Positions 21,029 through 31,440 of a DNA stretch of 64,000 bases are shown in pieces. The notes under the pieces are model-generated. The model saw only the letters and a program-made list of their open reading frames with translations, searched no databases and was not told the DNA's origin. Numbering within the stretch: position 1 is the first letter of the stretch; every line of letters begins with the position of its first letter. A program made the translations under genes and the position numbers. Location of the stretch: positions 481,294-545,293 of the forward strand of contig NW_015961950.1 in the NCBI RefSeq assembly GCF_000497045.1, given 5' to 3'. This DNA comes from Kalmanozyma brasiliensis GHG001 (Eukaryota; Basidiomycota; Ustilaginomycetes; Ustilaginales).

Positions 21029-21448
21029 TGTGAGGCTGCCCTGAGATGCTTGAAGTTGGGCCGGATGTCGTTCTTAGTAGCTTTGTTCAGCTCAAGTGTC
21101 GACGAGAAGGCGAATGTCCCGAGTCAGAGTGCAGGGTGTGGTCGGGAGGATGATGAGGTCGAACGCAGTGGTATGATGGTGAGGAAGGCAGACGATGTCC
21201 ACTCATAACCTCCACACGGCTTCCTGTCGCCGAGACCCGGTCGGGGATGACTGACGTCTCGAAATTATCGAGGCTGAAAATGGAGACAAAAATTAAAGGC
21301 GGCGAAATTCTGGCAGGGCTTGCAGACACTCCAAACGCAATCTCGAAAAGACGATGTAGGCCATGACATTGTCCGTACTTCCTGATGCTGATACAGATGC
21401 TAGGGGTATAACGCATGAGGCGTGGTGGATGGTCGCACAGCAGCTACT
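21029..21448. other. intergenic region between two leftward genes
   Basis: About 420 bases. It contains the promoter of the small membrane protein gene and the 3' end of PXR1. Short frames have no support. Confidence 0.45.
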
Positions 21449-22711
21449 CTAGGCGCCGACGCGCGCAGCACGTGCAAAGATGGCTTCCTGTTCGGCCTTC
21501 TTCTTCTTCGCAATTTGCGCCTTGCGAATCATGAGACGACGGTTGAGGTACTCAAAGACGAATAAGCCTTGCGAGTTGACGCCAATCTGTGTCGCCTTCT
21601 CTTTCTCCTCGGCTTCAGCCGCTTCCACTGCGGCCTTGTCGTCACTGGCGATGATGTTGGTCGTGCCGTCTGTGGGCGATGCCTTCTTGCTCTTCTTCCC
21701 GTCCTTGTCCTTCTTCTTGTCCTTCTTTTCTTTCTTGTCCTTCTTTTCCTTCTTCTTAGTCTTCGTGTCCTCTTCTGAAGAGTTCGAATCCAATTTTGGC
21801 CCTGTCTCTGCCTCCAAGCGTCGGTCTACGTCCATCAATGGGATCTCGCTACCTCCTGGTCCTGGGTATGTCTTGGATGCGACTGTCGGAGTCGAGGTGC
21901 CTGATGCAGCTGCAGAGGAAGCCGGAGTCGATGCGATTCCCAAGATCTCGTTGACACTTGCCAGATCATTCGCCGAGACCATGCGCTTGGCTCGCAGGAA
22001 CTTCGCTCGATGTGCCATCCGTACCGGCCTGCCTTGGACGACGTCCTTCTTGATCTCTTCGACTGCTGCTTGGTCTTTCGCTAGTGCCGGGTCAGCGCTA
22101 GCTACGGCTGCTACGACGTCAGCCTTTTGCTTCTCCGAGGCTCGCTTACTCTTCTTGGATTCGGACGAGTCTTTCTTGTCCTTCTTGCTCTTCTTGGCCT
22201 TGTCTTCGGAGGCATCGTCCGAGTCGTCGTGCTTTCGCTTCTTTTTCGACTTTTCGTCGCTCGACTTGGACTTCTTCTCCTTCTTGTCTCGCTTCTCCTT
22301 CTTCTCTTTCTTGCTCTTCTTGGACTTCTTGTCATCGTCATCCTCACCACCGGCGGCCGAGGACGAGGAGGATGCCACCGCCGAGGACGACGAAGACGCG
22401 GCATTAGCAGCATTGAGACGCTCGAACAAGCTCCCCAAATCACCACCACCGCCCACCCAAATATCCTTGCCATTCGCTCTCGCTTCTCGTTCATGACGCT
22501 GAGCACCGATACCCTTGTTGTCCATCTTGTAAGCCACCTTGAGGTTCTCCGTAAGACCGGGCATGGTGAGGCCGAGACTCTGGCCGGAAGACCAGCCCAT
22601 CTGCGCGAGCATGCGCTGTCCGGGTGCGGAAGAATCGTTGAGCCATGCTGTGTTGCGCGTGCTGGCTGAGCCGACCAGCCGCTGCTTCTGCTTGGGTCCT
22701 GAGAGTCCCAT
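21449..22711 (-). CDS. PXR1: G-patch nucleolar protein Pxr1/Gno1 (PinX1 family)
   Basis: 420 aa from the ATG at 22711 (MGLSGPKQKQ). The N-terminus carries the family hallmark RNTAWLNDSSAPGQRMLAQMGW followed by the G-patch (GQSLGL...NLKVAYKMDNKGIGA) at about residues 26-72. The centre and C-terminus hold several Lys/Asp/Glu-rich KKE/KKD arrays, expected for a nucleolar protein. Yeast Pxr1/Gno1 activates the helicase Prp43 in pre-rRNA and snoRNA processing, and PinX1 homologues also inhibit telomerase; either role here is inferred from family. The frame runs on upstream to 22879, but the family start is clearly at 22711. It is divergent from the WDR59-like gene. Confidence 0.9.
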   Translation of the reverse strand: MGLSGPKQKQRLVGSASTRNTAWLNDSSAPGQRMLAQMGWSSGQSLGLTMPGLTENLKVAYKMDNKGIGAQRHEREARANGKDIWVGGGGDLGSLFERLNAANAASSSSSAVASSSSSAAGGEDDDDKKSKKSKKEKKEKRDKKEKKSKSSDEKSKKKRKHDDSDDASEDKAKKSKKDKKDSSESKKSKRASEKQKADVVAAVASADPALAKDQAAVEEIKKDVVQGRPVRMAHRAKFLRAKRMVSANDLASVNEILGIASTPASSAAASGTSTPTVASKTYPGPGGSEIPLMDVDRRLEAETGPKLDSNSSEEDTKTKKKEKKDKKEKKDKKKDKDGKKSKKASPTDGTTNIIASDDKAAVEAAEAEEKEKATQIGVNSQGLFVFEYLNRRLMIRKAQIAKKKKAEQEAIFARAARVGA

Positions 22712-23172
22712 GTTGCGGTTCGTGAGGGTGAATGGTTGATATGGTGAAAAGAAGCAATTCGCTGTTCTCCGCGAATTCTCAACTTTTTTCGAGCTGGACA
22801 AATTTCGAGGCAAGAACTCGGCAGTCGGAAATGAGGGGCGAACCCGATATAGGATCGGGTACAGCCAGCACCGTTCCACTTGTGCGGGGTTGCTTCTCCC
22901 TCACTTCGACCCTTTCTGATAAGAACTCCTCAGCGCTGCGTACATCGCGCATTCGAACGCCACCAGCAGCTCAGTAGATAGGACTATCCGGTGCGCAATA
23001 GCCCAACCACAACGAGCTGGAACAACCAAACGATGGCGCTCTATCATTAGCACAGATAAACGGTCCGAGCTCGTTCAGCAGTTGACAGTAGAGCTGCGGC
23101 AGAGAACCAGGTGCATCGCAGCGTCAGGAAGGGCGTAGCATCAGCACTGCGCGGTTGCTTGCGCGCCTCGTG
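22712..23172. other. divergent promoter between PXR1 and the WDR59-like gene
   Basis: About 460 bases between divergent starts. No specific element was recognised. Confidence 0.5.
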
Positions 23173-26100
23173 ATGCCGTCAGACACCGACAGCCCGGCGC
23201 TGCCTCCGACAGAGATCTCGGCGGCAGCTACATCACCTCCTATCGCGCTTCCACCCGCAGGTCAAGATGGTCGAGACGCACAGCGCGCCATCGCTGGCGA
23301 GGCAGACGGCGATGCCACCGTAGGCGCTGCTCCAATACCCATACCTTCGACAGAGCAGAAGCCAAACAAGCAGATCGTCTCGCAGCGTCATCCCTCCAAC
23401 ACCTTCTACCGCTCATGCGAGATCTCCTTTATGGAGCCCGTCGGTTCCATGTCCATCAGCCCCGCCAATCGTGATGTCGTCCTGGCTGCACGCAAAGGTC
23501 TCTTCATTATCGACCTCGAGGATCCTTTCGCACCACCACGCTTCCTGGCTCACATGACCTTGTGGGAGGCAGTCGACATTCAATGGTCACCTCATCCAGC
23601 ACGGAGCAACTGGGTCGCGAGCACATCCAACCAGAAGCTGCTCATCTGGAACCTCGACAGGCCGGGGGATCCACGCGCAGCACCGCCTCTCACGAGAATG
23701 CTGCATCGCGGCTCGATTCATAGCGGAACCAGCCCTCTCATGCCCTCCAACCCGCATTTCGCAACACAACGCAGCAGCGCCTACCAAAGCATCTACAACA
23801 GTCAGAGTCTGCATTCCGGCGTCACAGGAGGAACACGCAGCGGCTTTGGAGCCGTTTCGACAGGCTCACCGTATGGCGAAACGCCGCTGTCAGGATCGCA
23901 CATGCAACTCCCTGCGTCAGGATCTTCGGCCATCGAGCACGTTCTCCATGCACATACACGCGCCATCACGGATATCAACTGGTCGCCCTTCCATCCGGAA
24001 ATGGTCGCCTCGAGCTCGATCGATACGTGGACGTGGGTGTGGGATCTGCGCATGAGCGGCGGCTCCGATAGTGGAGGGCGACAGAAGCCTGCCCAAGGCT
24101 ACTCGGCCTGGAACGCTGCGGTGACCCAGGTCAAATTCAATCGCGCCAGCGAGCACAGACTCGCCTCGACGTGCGACAACAAGGTGCTCATCTGGGACGA
24201 CCGCAAGGGATCTCTGCCGCTAGCGACGATCGAGGCGCACGAGAACAAGATCTACGGCATTGACTGGAGCCGTGATACCTCGCTCGGACTGGATCGCCTC
24301 ATCACGTGCTCGCTCGATCGGACGGTCAAGTTCTGGAACCTCGCCTCGGACACTTCGCAGGCAGCTATCGGCGCGAGGGAGCTCGTGACGGAAGCAGAGT
24401 CGGTGATCGAGACCAAGACGCCCATCTGGCGAGCACGTCACTTGCCGTTTGGTAATGGCGTCATGACTCTCCCCCAGCGTGGAGATACGACACTCAGCAT
24501 GTGGGCGAAAGACGACCCCAGTGAACCGAAAGGAACGTTCGCTGGTCACACGGATATCGTGAAAGAATATCTGTTCCGCACCAAAGGCGGGCAGGATAAG
24601 GGCAACGACGACCGCCAGTTCCAGCTCATTACCTGGTCGAAAGATCAGACGCTGCGGCTGTGGCCGGTCAGCGACGAGCAGGTGCGCAAGGTGGGGCATA
24701 AGCCAGGTGGTCCGATCCGCGTTCTGCTCACGCGAGCCAATGCGCCGGACATCTCTTACCGCGATCCGCCACTCGCGGTTCCACGAGACGCCGACGAGGC
24801 GGCGATGCTCGCCAGCCAGGCGTCTGGATCCAACATCACAAGCTCGTCCATCCTCCCACCAGAGCACGCCACACGGTCGCTCCTGAGCGGCAAGGGTAGC
24901 GGAAGTCGAATTCAGGCCCCTTCGCCGTACAGCTCCTCCGCATCGGGCTTCCAGAATCTGGTACGCGACGGCAAGACAAGCCCATTCGCTGCCTTTGGCA
25001 CCAGCGCAAGTGGACGCCGGATGAGCCTCAACCACAGCTCGAGCCATGGCGATCTTTCGTCGGATCTCAAAGGGCTTTCGAGAAGCCCAATGGAGACGTT
25101 TGGTAGGTCGTGGGGTCGCGGTGATCGGCAGGCGGCAGACAATGGGTTCGGCCGTGGTCACGGCGGGCAGTTGGCACGCTCGTTGCCTAAACAGGCGGGT
25201 GAGGACCTTGCAAGTCGATTCGGGGCTTCGCATCACAGCTCGAAGCACATTGGAGCAGGAACATCCCAGCACAGTGGTGGACAGTCGTCTTTCAAAGTCC
25301 CTGCAAACCTTCGGGGCAAGTCAACAGGGTCCACCAGTGCGATCAAGCAGAGAACACTCAATCCATCTCGACCATCAGGACGACCGCTGCCGATTCAAGA
25401 AGAGCAACGCAGCGGCGCCGTCAAGTCATCGAGAAAGCCATCCGAACGCAAAGACAAGGATCGCGCAGGGCGCAAGGAGGAGAGGCGCAAGATCGCCAAA
25501 GCCTCCGATCCGCGCACGATCAAGAAGGCTGTCGGCGCGGCGATGCGTCTTGACCGCGGTCGTACCGCCGCCCCAGCCGTTGACCCCATCGAGTGGATCG
25601 CCAACGTGCGTCTCGAGAAAGAGCCTGATCACGAGCCTCTCTCCGACGCAGGCGGCGAATCGGACGCCTTCGCTCCACCCCCCACACGTGGCGTCGCATT
25701 CAACCGAGGCCTCACCACGGAGGACGATACGGACGCCGAGGCTGGCTACACCGCCCAAGGCCTCGGCGACGAGATCATCGGCATCAATCGCAAACTCCCC
25801 CGCATCGTCTTCGAGCGAGTCGAGTTGACAGGCCGCATGTGCGTGCTGACCATGTACGGACCGTGGGCGGATCATGAGCCTGCGTTCTTGCGGATCAAGA
25901 TCAAGTTCCCCCCCACCTACCCTCGACGCGCGCCGCACTTTGATCTGGAGAGGAGCGCCAATATCAGTCTCAAGACCCGGACGTATCTGCTGCGCGGGCT
26001 GGCAAGGCTGTCGAGCAAGAGCGCAAAGGCGGGGAGGCCGTGTCTGGAGGTGTGTGCGCGGTTCTTGATCGGAGAGCCGGTGAAGCTGCTGGATGAAGAT

Positions 26101-27042
26101 GAGAGGGATGAGGCGGAGGGTGAGGGGGAGGGAACGACGAGCAGGGGTGGAGGCTCGATGGCGTCCGATTCGGACTCGGAGCATGGACTCATATCGTTCC
26201 GCCCCGCTCGCCAGGCAGCTGGGGCGGATACAGTGAAGCTCAAGATGCCAGCGAGGAGGATGGGTGCGACCTTCGGTCCGAACAACGAACTGGTCGTCTT
26301 TGGGGGATCGCTCAACCATTATGCCCAATCGCAGCAATCATCCCGCCAGCCATCGCGACAGGCATCACGCCAAGCCTCCCGCTCAGCATCACAGGCCCCC
26401 GACACCCCAGCCAGGGTCAAAGCGCTCTCCCGTGCCCAGTCCCGCTCGCGCCCTGCCGACAACGATGCCAAAAGCGAGTACGGCGGGGAAGAATCCCGTT
26501 TCCTCCGCTCCTACACGGCTCTATCGAACGCCATGTCCTCCCTGGCCCGCTACTCGCGCAACGCTTCTCAGGGCGTAACCACCGGCTACTCGGTGCGCGA
26601 CTCGGACGTGGTCCAGCTCATGAGCACCGACTTTTTCGCCCGCCGCCTGCTGCGCAAGAAGGACTTCTTCGATGTTTTCGCCGACACCGCCGATAGGGTG
26701 GGAGGAGCAGCGACGCCCATGGGAAAGGACGCGTTTGTCGCGAGACAGAAGGCAGCGCCGTCAAGGTTTTACAGTGGGAGCGGAGCGAGTACGCCAGGTG
26801 CTACGAGAGGCAGGGGCGTCGCTGAGGAAGGAGAGGCGTCGGAGGATGAGAGGAGGTTCGCAGCGCATCATGCGGATTTGTTGGGCTCACTACCAGCACC
26901 GGCGGCATTGTTGGCCATTGACAAGCTGAAGGAAACGCAGAGGAGGAGGCAGATGGGGCTCGTCACGATTTATCGATTCGTGAGTGCCGAGGTGAAGAGC
27001 GATGAGGAGCAAGGTGACGCGATAGCGCAGCAACAGGAGTAA
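23173..27042 (+). CDS. SEA3: WDR59/Sea3-like WD40-RWD protein (SEACAT subunit)
   Basis: 1289 aa from the ATG at 23173; the frame opens slightly upstream without an ATG. WD40 repeats fill about residues 76-510 (for example ITDINWSPFHPEMVASSSIDTW, KVLIWDDRKG, LITCSLDRTVKFWNL). An RWD domain is at about 875-970 (MCVLTMYGPWADHEPAF, IKFPPTYPRRAPHFDLE). This order matches WDR59/Sea3 (Mtc5), a subunit of the GATOR2/SEACAT complex that counteracts Npr2/3 and sustains TORC1 signalling at the vacuole. Long Ser/Arg-rich linkers are present, including a run of SRQ/ASR repeats near residue 1055. The C-terminal RING zinc finger known in family members is not visible, and the last 150 residues contain no Cys. 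Confidence 0.8.
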   Translation: MPSDTDSPALPPTEISAAATSPPIALPPAGQDGRDAQRAIAGEADGDATVGAAPIPIPSTEQKPNKQIVSQRHPSNTFYRSCEISFMEPVGSMSISPANRDVVLAARKGLFIIDLEDPFAPPRFLAHMTLWEAVDIQWSPHPARSNWVASTSNQKLLIWNLDRPGDPRAAPPLTRMLHRGSIHSGTSPLMPSNPHFATQRSSAYQSIYNSQSLHSGVTGGTRSGFGAVSTGSPYGETPLSGSHMQLPASGSSAIEHVLHAHTRAITDINWSPFHPEMVASSSIDTWTWVWDLRMSGGSDSGGRQKPAQGYSAWNAAVTQVKFNRASEHRLASTCDNKVLIWDDRKGSLPLATIEAHENKIYGIDWSRDTSLGLDRLITCSLDRTVKFWNLASDTSQAAIGARELVTEAESVIETKTPIWRARHLPFGNGVMTLPQRGDTTLSMWAKDDPSEPKGTFAGHTDIVKEYLFRTKGGQDKGNDDRQFQLITWSKDQTLRLWPVSDEQVRKVGHKPGGPIRVLLTRANAPDISYRDPPLAVPRDADEAAMLASQASGSNITSSSILPPEHATRSLLSGKGSGSRIQAPSPYSSSASGFQNLVRDGKTSPFAAFGTSASGRRMSLNHSSSHGDLSSDLKGLSRSPMETFGRSWGRGDRQAADNGFGRGHGGQLARSLPKQAGEDLASRFGASHHSSKHIGAGTSQHSGGQSSFKVPANLRGKSTGSTSAIKQRTLNPSRPSGRPLPIQEEQRSGAVKSSRKPSERKDKDRAGRKEERRKIAKASDPRTIKKAVGAAMRLDRGRTAAPAVDPIEWIANVRLEKEPDHEPLSDAGGESDAFAPPPTRGVAFNRGLTTEDDTDAEAGYTAQGLGDEIIGINRKLPRIVFERVELTGRMCVLTMYGPWADHEPAFLRIKIKFPPTYPRRAPHFDLERSANISLKTRTYLLRGLARLSSKSAKAGRPCLEVCARFLIGEPVKLLDEDERDEAEGEGEGTTSRGGGSMASDSDSEHGLISFRPARQAAGADTVKLKMPARRMGATFGPNNELVVFGGSLNHYAQSQQSSRQPSRQASRQASRSASQAPDTPARVKALSRAQSRSRPADNDAKSEYGGEESRFLRSYTALSNAMSSLARYSRNASQGVTTGYSVRDSDVVQLMSTDFFARRLLRKKDFFDVFADTADRVGGAATPMGKDAFVARQKAAPSRFYSGSGASTPGATRGRGVAEEGEASEDERRFAAHHADLLGSLPAPAALLAIDKLKETQRRRQMGLVTIYRFVSAEVKSDEEQGDAIAQQQE

Positions 27043-27235
27043 CCATACGACGTCGATAGCACGCAAACCACAGTAGTCCGCATAACACACGCTGGCAAGA
27101 ATTGTAACAGTGACTTTGCTTACGAGTGGCACTTGGGAGAGTAAAAGTACAGAGGGTCATTCTGTTGACATGACAGGTATTCGTGACATACAAAGCAGGG
27201 GAAGGAGGCTTGAGAGACGCAATCGCGCCAGCACT

Positions 27236-28939
27236 TCAGGCGGAAGTCTCGGCACGAGCCGCCTCCTTTTGCGCCTTCCACAGCGCAATCTTCTCCTTCC
27301 TCACCTTGAGACTCTTCTTGACGTTGAATCCACCGTCGAGGGTGGTCCTGACCTCTTCGAGCGAGAGCAGCGACGTCTCGGGGTAGAGGAAGTAGACGAT
27401 GAGGGTGAAGATGGTGGTGAGACCGGCGTAAAAGCCGAAGGCACCGGAGGGAGTGATGGCATTCATGAGGCTGAGGAAGGTCGACGAGACGACGAGGTTT
27501 CCGCTCCAGTTGGCCGCGGTCGAGATCGAGGTGCCGATCATGCGCGTCTCGGTGGAGAAGAACTCGCCCTGCTGCCAGGGGACGTTGCCAAGACCGATGG
27601 CGTACGAGCAGACGTACAGAACCATGAAGACGAGCATCGCCGAGGTGTAGGAGGTCGGGTAGGTGTAGCCCTCTGCGAATCGCTGGTTGGTAGGCTCGAG
27701 CATCTTGGCGAAGATTCCTGCCGTGCAGGCGAGGAAGAGAACAACGCAGGGCATCGTTGCAAGGAGGAAGCGTCGGCGCCCGAAGCGGTCGATGTACTTG
27801 AGCGGGATGAAGGTGCAGAGGAAATTGGCGCCGCTGACGATCAAGCTCGTTGCCGTGGCGTTCCGGAGCCCAGCCTTCTGGAAGATGGACGAGCTAAAGT
27901 ACATCAAAGAGTTGAAACCTGAGAGCTGCTGAGCGACAAGGTTCATCGAGGTGAGGAACACAGCTCGCCTGGTAGGAACATCAGTCCAGACCTTCGCAAT
28001 CCTGTGGGAGAGCGGACTGTCTTCGACCTGGATGTGCTTCTTCATGACGTTGATCTTGGCAGCGATCTGCTCGGGAGTGGCGATCGGGTAGATGCGAGCA
28101 AGGGCGCGGATGGCCTCGTCGTCACGGCGTTGCTTGATGAGGTATCGCGGGGACTCGGACATGTAAAAGTGGATGCCGAGCATCTGAACGATTGGGGGGA
28201 AGGCGCCAAGAGCGATGATCCAACGCCAACCGGAGGAGACGTTCTCAAATCCGGCGCCGATGGCATATGCGAGAACTTGGCCACCTGTGACTGCAATCGA
28301 GTTGAGGCATGTCAGCCTACCTCTCGCACGAGCTGGGGCTAGCTCCTGAATGAAGACCGGCGTGATCTGGGAAGCTGCGCCGACTCCCAGGCCGAGAATC
28401 AGGCGGCCCGGGATGACTTCCCACTTCTTGTGAGCGGCGGCTTGTACGACGGCGCCGACGATGAACATGATGTCGCAGATGACAAGCGTCCACTTTCGGC
28501 CGATCTTGTCTGCGATCACGCCAGCAAAAAGGGCAGAGATGATGGCTCCAACGGTGAGTGCCGATGTGATGAACTCCTTGTCGCCGTCTGTCAAGGGCCT
28601 GTTGTCAAGATCGGTGCCTACTTGCACGAGCACGCTCGAGATTGCGCCCGTGTCATAGCCGAACAAGAGGCCCGAAATGGTGGCAAAGAGGGTGAGAATC
28701 CAGAGGTAGAGACTGTTGTTCTCGCCCTGTCCGGCAGCCTCGATAGCAGCTTCGTCAAGGACGCGGTCCAGCTCGGCAGCATCGATGACGCCCTCGGTGG
28801 AGACGACGGAGCGGGTGGCGACCTCGAGCTGATTGAGTTGATCATGTTCGAGGCCTTCCTTGGACGAGAGCTTGTCGTCCGATTCGATGGAGCGAGGTTT
28901 CTCCTCGGTGGGACTCGGAGTGAAATCACGGTTGGTCAT
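27236..28939 (-). CDS. MFS sugar porter, likely myo-inositol transporter
   Basis: 567 aa from the ATG at 28939. A hydrophilic N-terminal tail of about 85 residues precedes twelve predicted membrane helices. Sugar-porter signatures are present: LLFGYDTGAISSVL in helix 1, ADKIGRKW between helices 2 and 3, ESPRYLIKQ after helix 6, QQLSGFNSLMYFSSSIF in helix 7, DRFGRRRF, and PETSLLSLEEV after helix 12. The ITSALTVGAIISALFAG segment resembles inositol transporters of the Itr1/2 group more than hexose carriers; this choice is inference. It would be a plasma-membrane proton symporter. A non-ATG upstream extension to 29032 is unlikely. It converges with the WDR59-like gene, 193 bp apart. Confidence 0.85.
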   Translation of the reverse strand: MTNRDFTPSPTEEKPRSIESDDKLSSKEGLEHDQLNQLEVATRSVVSTEGVIDAAELDRVLDEAAIEAAGQGENNSLYLWILTLFATISGLLFGYDTGAISSVLVQVGTDLDNRPLTDGDKEFITSALTVGAIISALFAGVIADKIGRKWTLVICDIMFIVGAVVQAAAHKKWEVIPGRLILGLGVGAASQITPVFIQELAPARARGRLTCLNSIAVTGGQVLAYAIGAGFENVSSGWRWIIALGAFPPIVQMLGIHFYMSESPRYLIKQRRDDEAIRALARIYPIATPEQIAAKINVMKKHIQVEDSPLSHRIAKVWTDVPTRRAVFLTSMNLVAQQLSGFNSLMYFSSSIFQKAGLRNATATSLIVSGANFLCTFIPLKYIDRFGRRRFLLATMPCVVLFLACTAGIFAKMLEPTNQRFAEGYTYPTSYTSAMLVFMVLYVCSYAIGLGNVPWQQGEFFSTETRMIGTSISTAANWSGNLVVSSTFLSLMNAITPSGAFGFYAGLTTIFTLIVYFLYPETSLLSLEEVRTTLDGGFNVKKSLKVRKEKIALWKAQKEAARAETSA

Positions 28940-30047
28940 GACTGCGGATGATGCTTGACTATGCCTGCAGTTGTCGACAAACAGGATGCGCGGGCGTGAA
29001 AGGTGTCGATGCTGTGCGAAGCCTGTGGTCAAGGCGCTTGAGGTGAACTGAATGAGAAGTTCGAATGGAGGATCGAGGTAGATGTGGAGGCGCTGACGTC
29101 AAGGATGGATCGAGAAGATTCCATGCGAGTGTGTGAATAAGGAGGGGAATGTGGGGGAACAAACAAGCGGAATGAAGTGGGGTTATATGGCAAGGAGGGA
29201 ATGGTGGGGAAGAGAAGAGCGATCATATGAAGAAAGCTGAGTTGGCTTGGCGGTGGTCACACGTCCTCGCCTTGAAACGAAGCTTGTGCGAGCCCAGTGT
29301 GGGGAGAATTCGATGCGATGTGATTGGGCGAAGCGAGGCTCATGGGCTCATAGACACATCCGCCACTGGTAAAGCTCTGGTCACGCGGCAAGAACTCTGA
29401 ACAACGCAACTTTGAATAGCTTCGGACCGGTGAGCACATTGAGAACGGCTCAAGGCCGGCGAGTCAAAGCAAGAGGATTGAAAGATTCCGGCGAGAGTTT
29501 GCGAAGCAAGAGTCGAGCACCGATGCGAATCTCGCTACAATGCACTTCGCTTAGAACGGATCATCTTTGTCCTGCCTCCCCGTCCCCTCAACCCAACGAG
29601 CTGCCCATCGAGTGCGAACGAGACTGCCCTCGATGATGCCGGAACTATGTCTGTCGCTGTCGCTCTCTTGAGCATGATCCTCTGAAGATAGAGTCTTCTG
29701 CGCCAGTTCTCGTCGCGGGCGTTTGACGAGCACAAAGTGACGTGTGAGAGGAATTGACCGTTCGGAAAGTTTTTCTTTGCGCGTTCCATTACAATTCTCT
29801 CCGGCCAACTGACTTGCGAATTCGACCAGGCGCAAACGGTCAATTCAAAGTCAGGTCAAGAGAAGCGCCACCCAAGGAGGAATCTCGGTAGAATGCGATT
29901 TCCGATATCGACCGTTGTTAGCTTGCCATCCGGACAGGTCAGCTTGGCTTGGCATCTGGATCGTGAGCGTGAGGATCATGGAAGCCCGCCTCGCGTATCA
30001 GCTGTGGGCGGACTCGATGCCGTGATTGACAGAGACAGTTCAGATCA

Positions 30048-30284
30048 AGGGAGAGCGGGCCAAGGTCCGGACAGACATCCATGGTGCCGGCAGGATGGCG
30101 GAACATCTCGGTGCTTGAGAGGGCGACTTGTGGCCGTTGTCGGATGCTCGACGGCAATCTCCTTGGGCTGCTTCTTGGCGTAGTCTTCCGCTTCCTCTGC
30201 AGCGTCTCACACGCAGACCGTCTCGAGATGCTTTTCGACTGCGATCGACGCGGAAGTCAAGACCAAAGCTTCCGTTCTGAGCCT
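30048..30284 (-). pseudogene. relic of an unknown protein-coding exon with an internal TGA
   Basis: One leftward frame reads like real protein, with a segment EEAEDYAKKQPKEIAVEHP preceded by SIAVEKHLETVC, but is broken by TGA at 30207-30209. The codon context suggests CGA to TGA. A TAG lies at 30285-30287 just before a possible splice acceptor (GGCTCAG). No family is recognised and the frame may be chance. Confidence 0.3.
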
Positions 30285-31104
30285 CTACAGCTTGATTCTG
30301 ATTCGGGGACACGTAAAATCATTTCGCACGAAAGAAAGGTCAGCGCAAGGGAGAGCGTCGGCAGGCTCAAATCTGCTCTGCCGTGGAGGGAGGGGCGGCA
30401 ATCATCGTAGCGCTCAAGGGGCCGGTCATTTCCTCACCGGACGAGCTCGTTTGACAGCTCACCCCACAATCTGGTTGACAGGCTTCTGCCGTGCAGACCA
30501 CGAGTGCGGGGTGCGCGCTTACTCTTGACAGATGGCGGCCACCCCACACGTCAAGGGCGGATGCGGAGCGGTCGTCGTGGGTCCAAACGATGCACGCGAG
30601 ATCGTCTTCACTCTTCGGGGCTTGAGCAAGCCTCCTCGACCACCGAGCGGCATAGTCGCGGGCTTCAACGCGTTCCAGCTGAGCAATTTCGGAATCACGC
30701 GCAGGCGCGATGTTGCGACGTAACATCCGACAAGTTATGGTCAGATCGCACAGATCGGCCGTCAGCAAATCGCCGATTAGACGACAGCAACCTCCAAGAG
30801 CTGGCGGTCCTGCCCACCTTGTCGTTGACTCCTCTATAGCGACCAGAAGATTGACCAGGATCACAAGCCAGGAGCCGGCAGGCCCACCAATCTCGAACAA
30901 GTCGATCGGTGTTCCGACCTTTGATTGGAGCCAGCACCCAATGTCTTCCTCCTCACGGCCTTGCCCACCAGGATCAGGAAGGCGAAGAGCTGACTGGGGC
31001 GTTCACCGTTGTGGGGTTACCTGCCCGGCTGACATGAGGTAAGGAGACGCGCCGGGGCCGCGCCTCATTTCATTAGGCTGTTGATCCGCTTCAAGGGCTT
31101 ACCG

Positions 31105-31440
31105 TCAACCCGGAGATCTCGGAGCGCAGCGCTGATCTGCTATGATCGCCCTCATTGTCTTCATCTGGTCGCCCACAGCGATGTCTTCGTCGTTGTGTGG
31201 GCAGACAGCACATCTTTCCGGCTGGCACTGAATTCCAAAAGATTCGATAGCGACTCGTTTCGTGTGCAGGCGTACTCGGCTTCGCTCGGGGCGCTCGCTT
31301 CTCACTGTTTTGGAGCCATGCTGGAAACAATGGCATTGGCGCGAGGGGTGTTGGTTGCTTGCGAGCGTTGACTGATTCTCGCTAGACGATCCCGAGGCGC
31401 AAGCAAGCGAAGTGGCCAGCAGAACGACAATCAAGCGTAT
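31105..31440 (-). pseudogene. secreted-effector-like small frame without a start ATG
   Basis: From 31440 the leftward frame encodes about 111 residues. It begins with a classic signal peptide (RLIVVLLATSLACASG) and has six cysteines after the predicted cleavage site (two in QCHC, then one each in IQC, RC, VC and RC). It ends at TGA. The residue where Met is expected is Ile (ATA at 31438-31440). The frame is open upstream to 31668 with no ATG, so either the start was lost by ATG to ATA, an upstream exon supplies it, or it starts at a non-AUG codon. Small Cys-containing secreted proteins are typical smut effectors. No homologue is recognised. Confidence 0.4.

Noticed and set aside
21449..22496. 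Phe/Ser/Leu-rich rightward frame opposite PXR1
   Set aside because: It arises from mirrored Lys/Asp/Glu codon arrays of Pxr1.
30367..30900. Leftward frame of about 177 codons with a hydrophobic start
   Set aside because: No ATG at its start, no recognised domain, and the downstream frame does not join to the neighbouring relic through a donor site.
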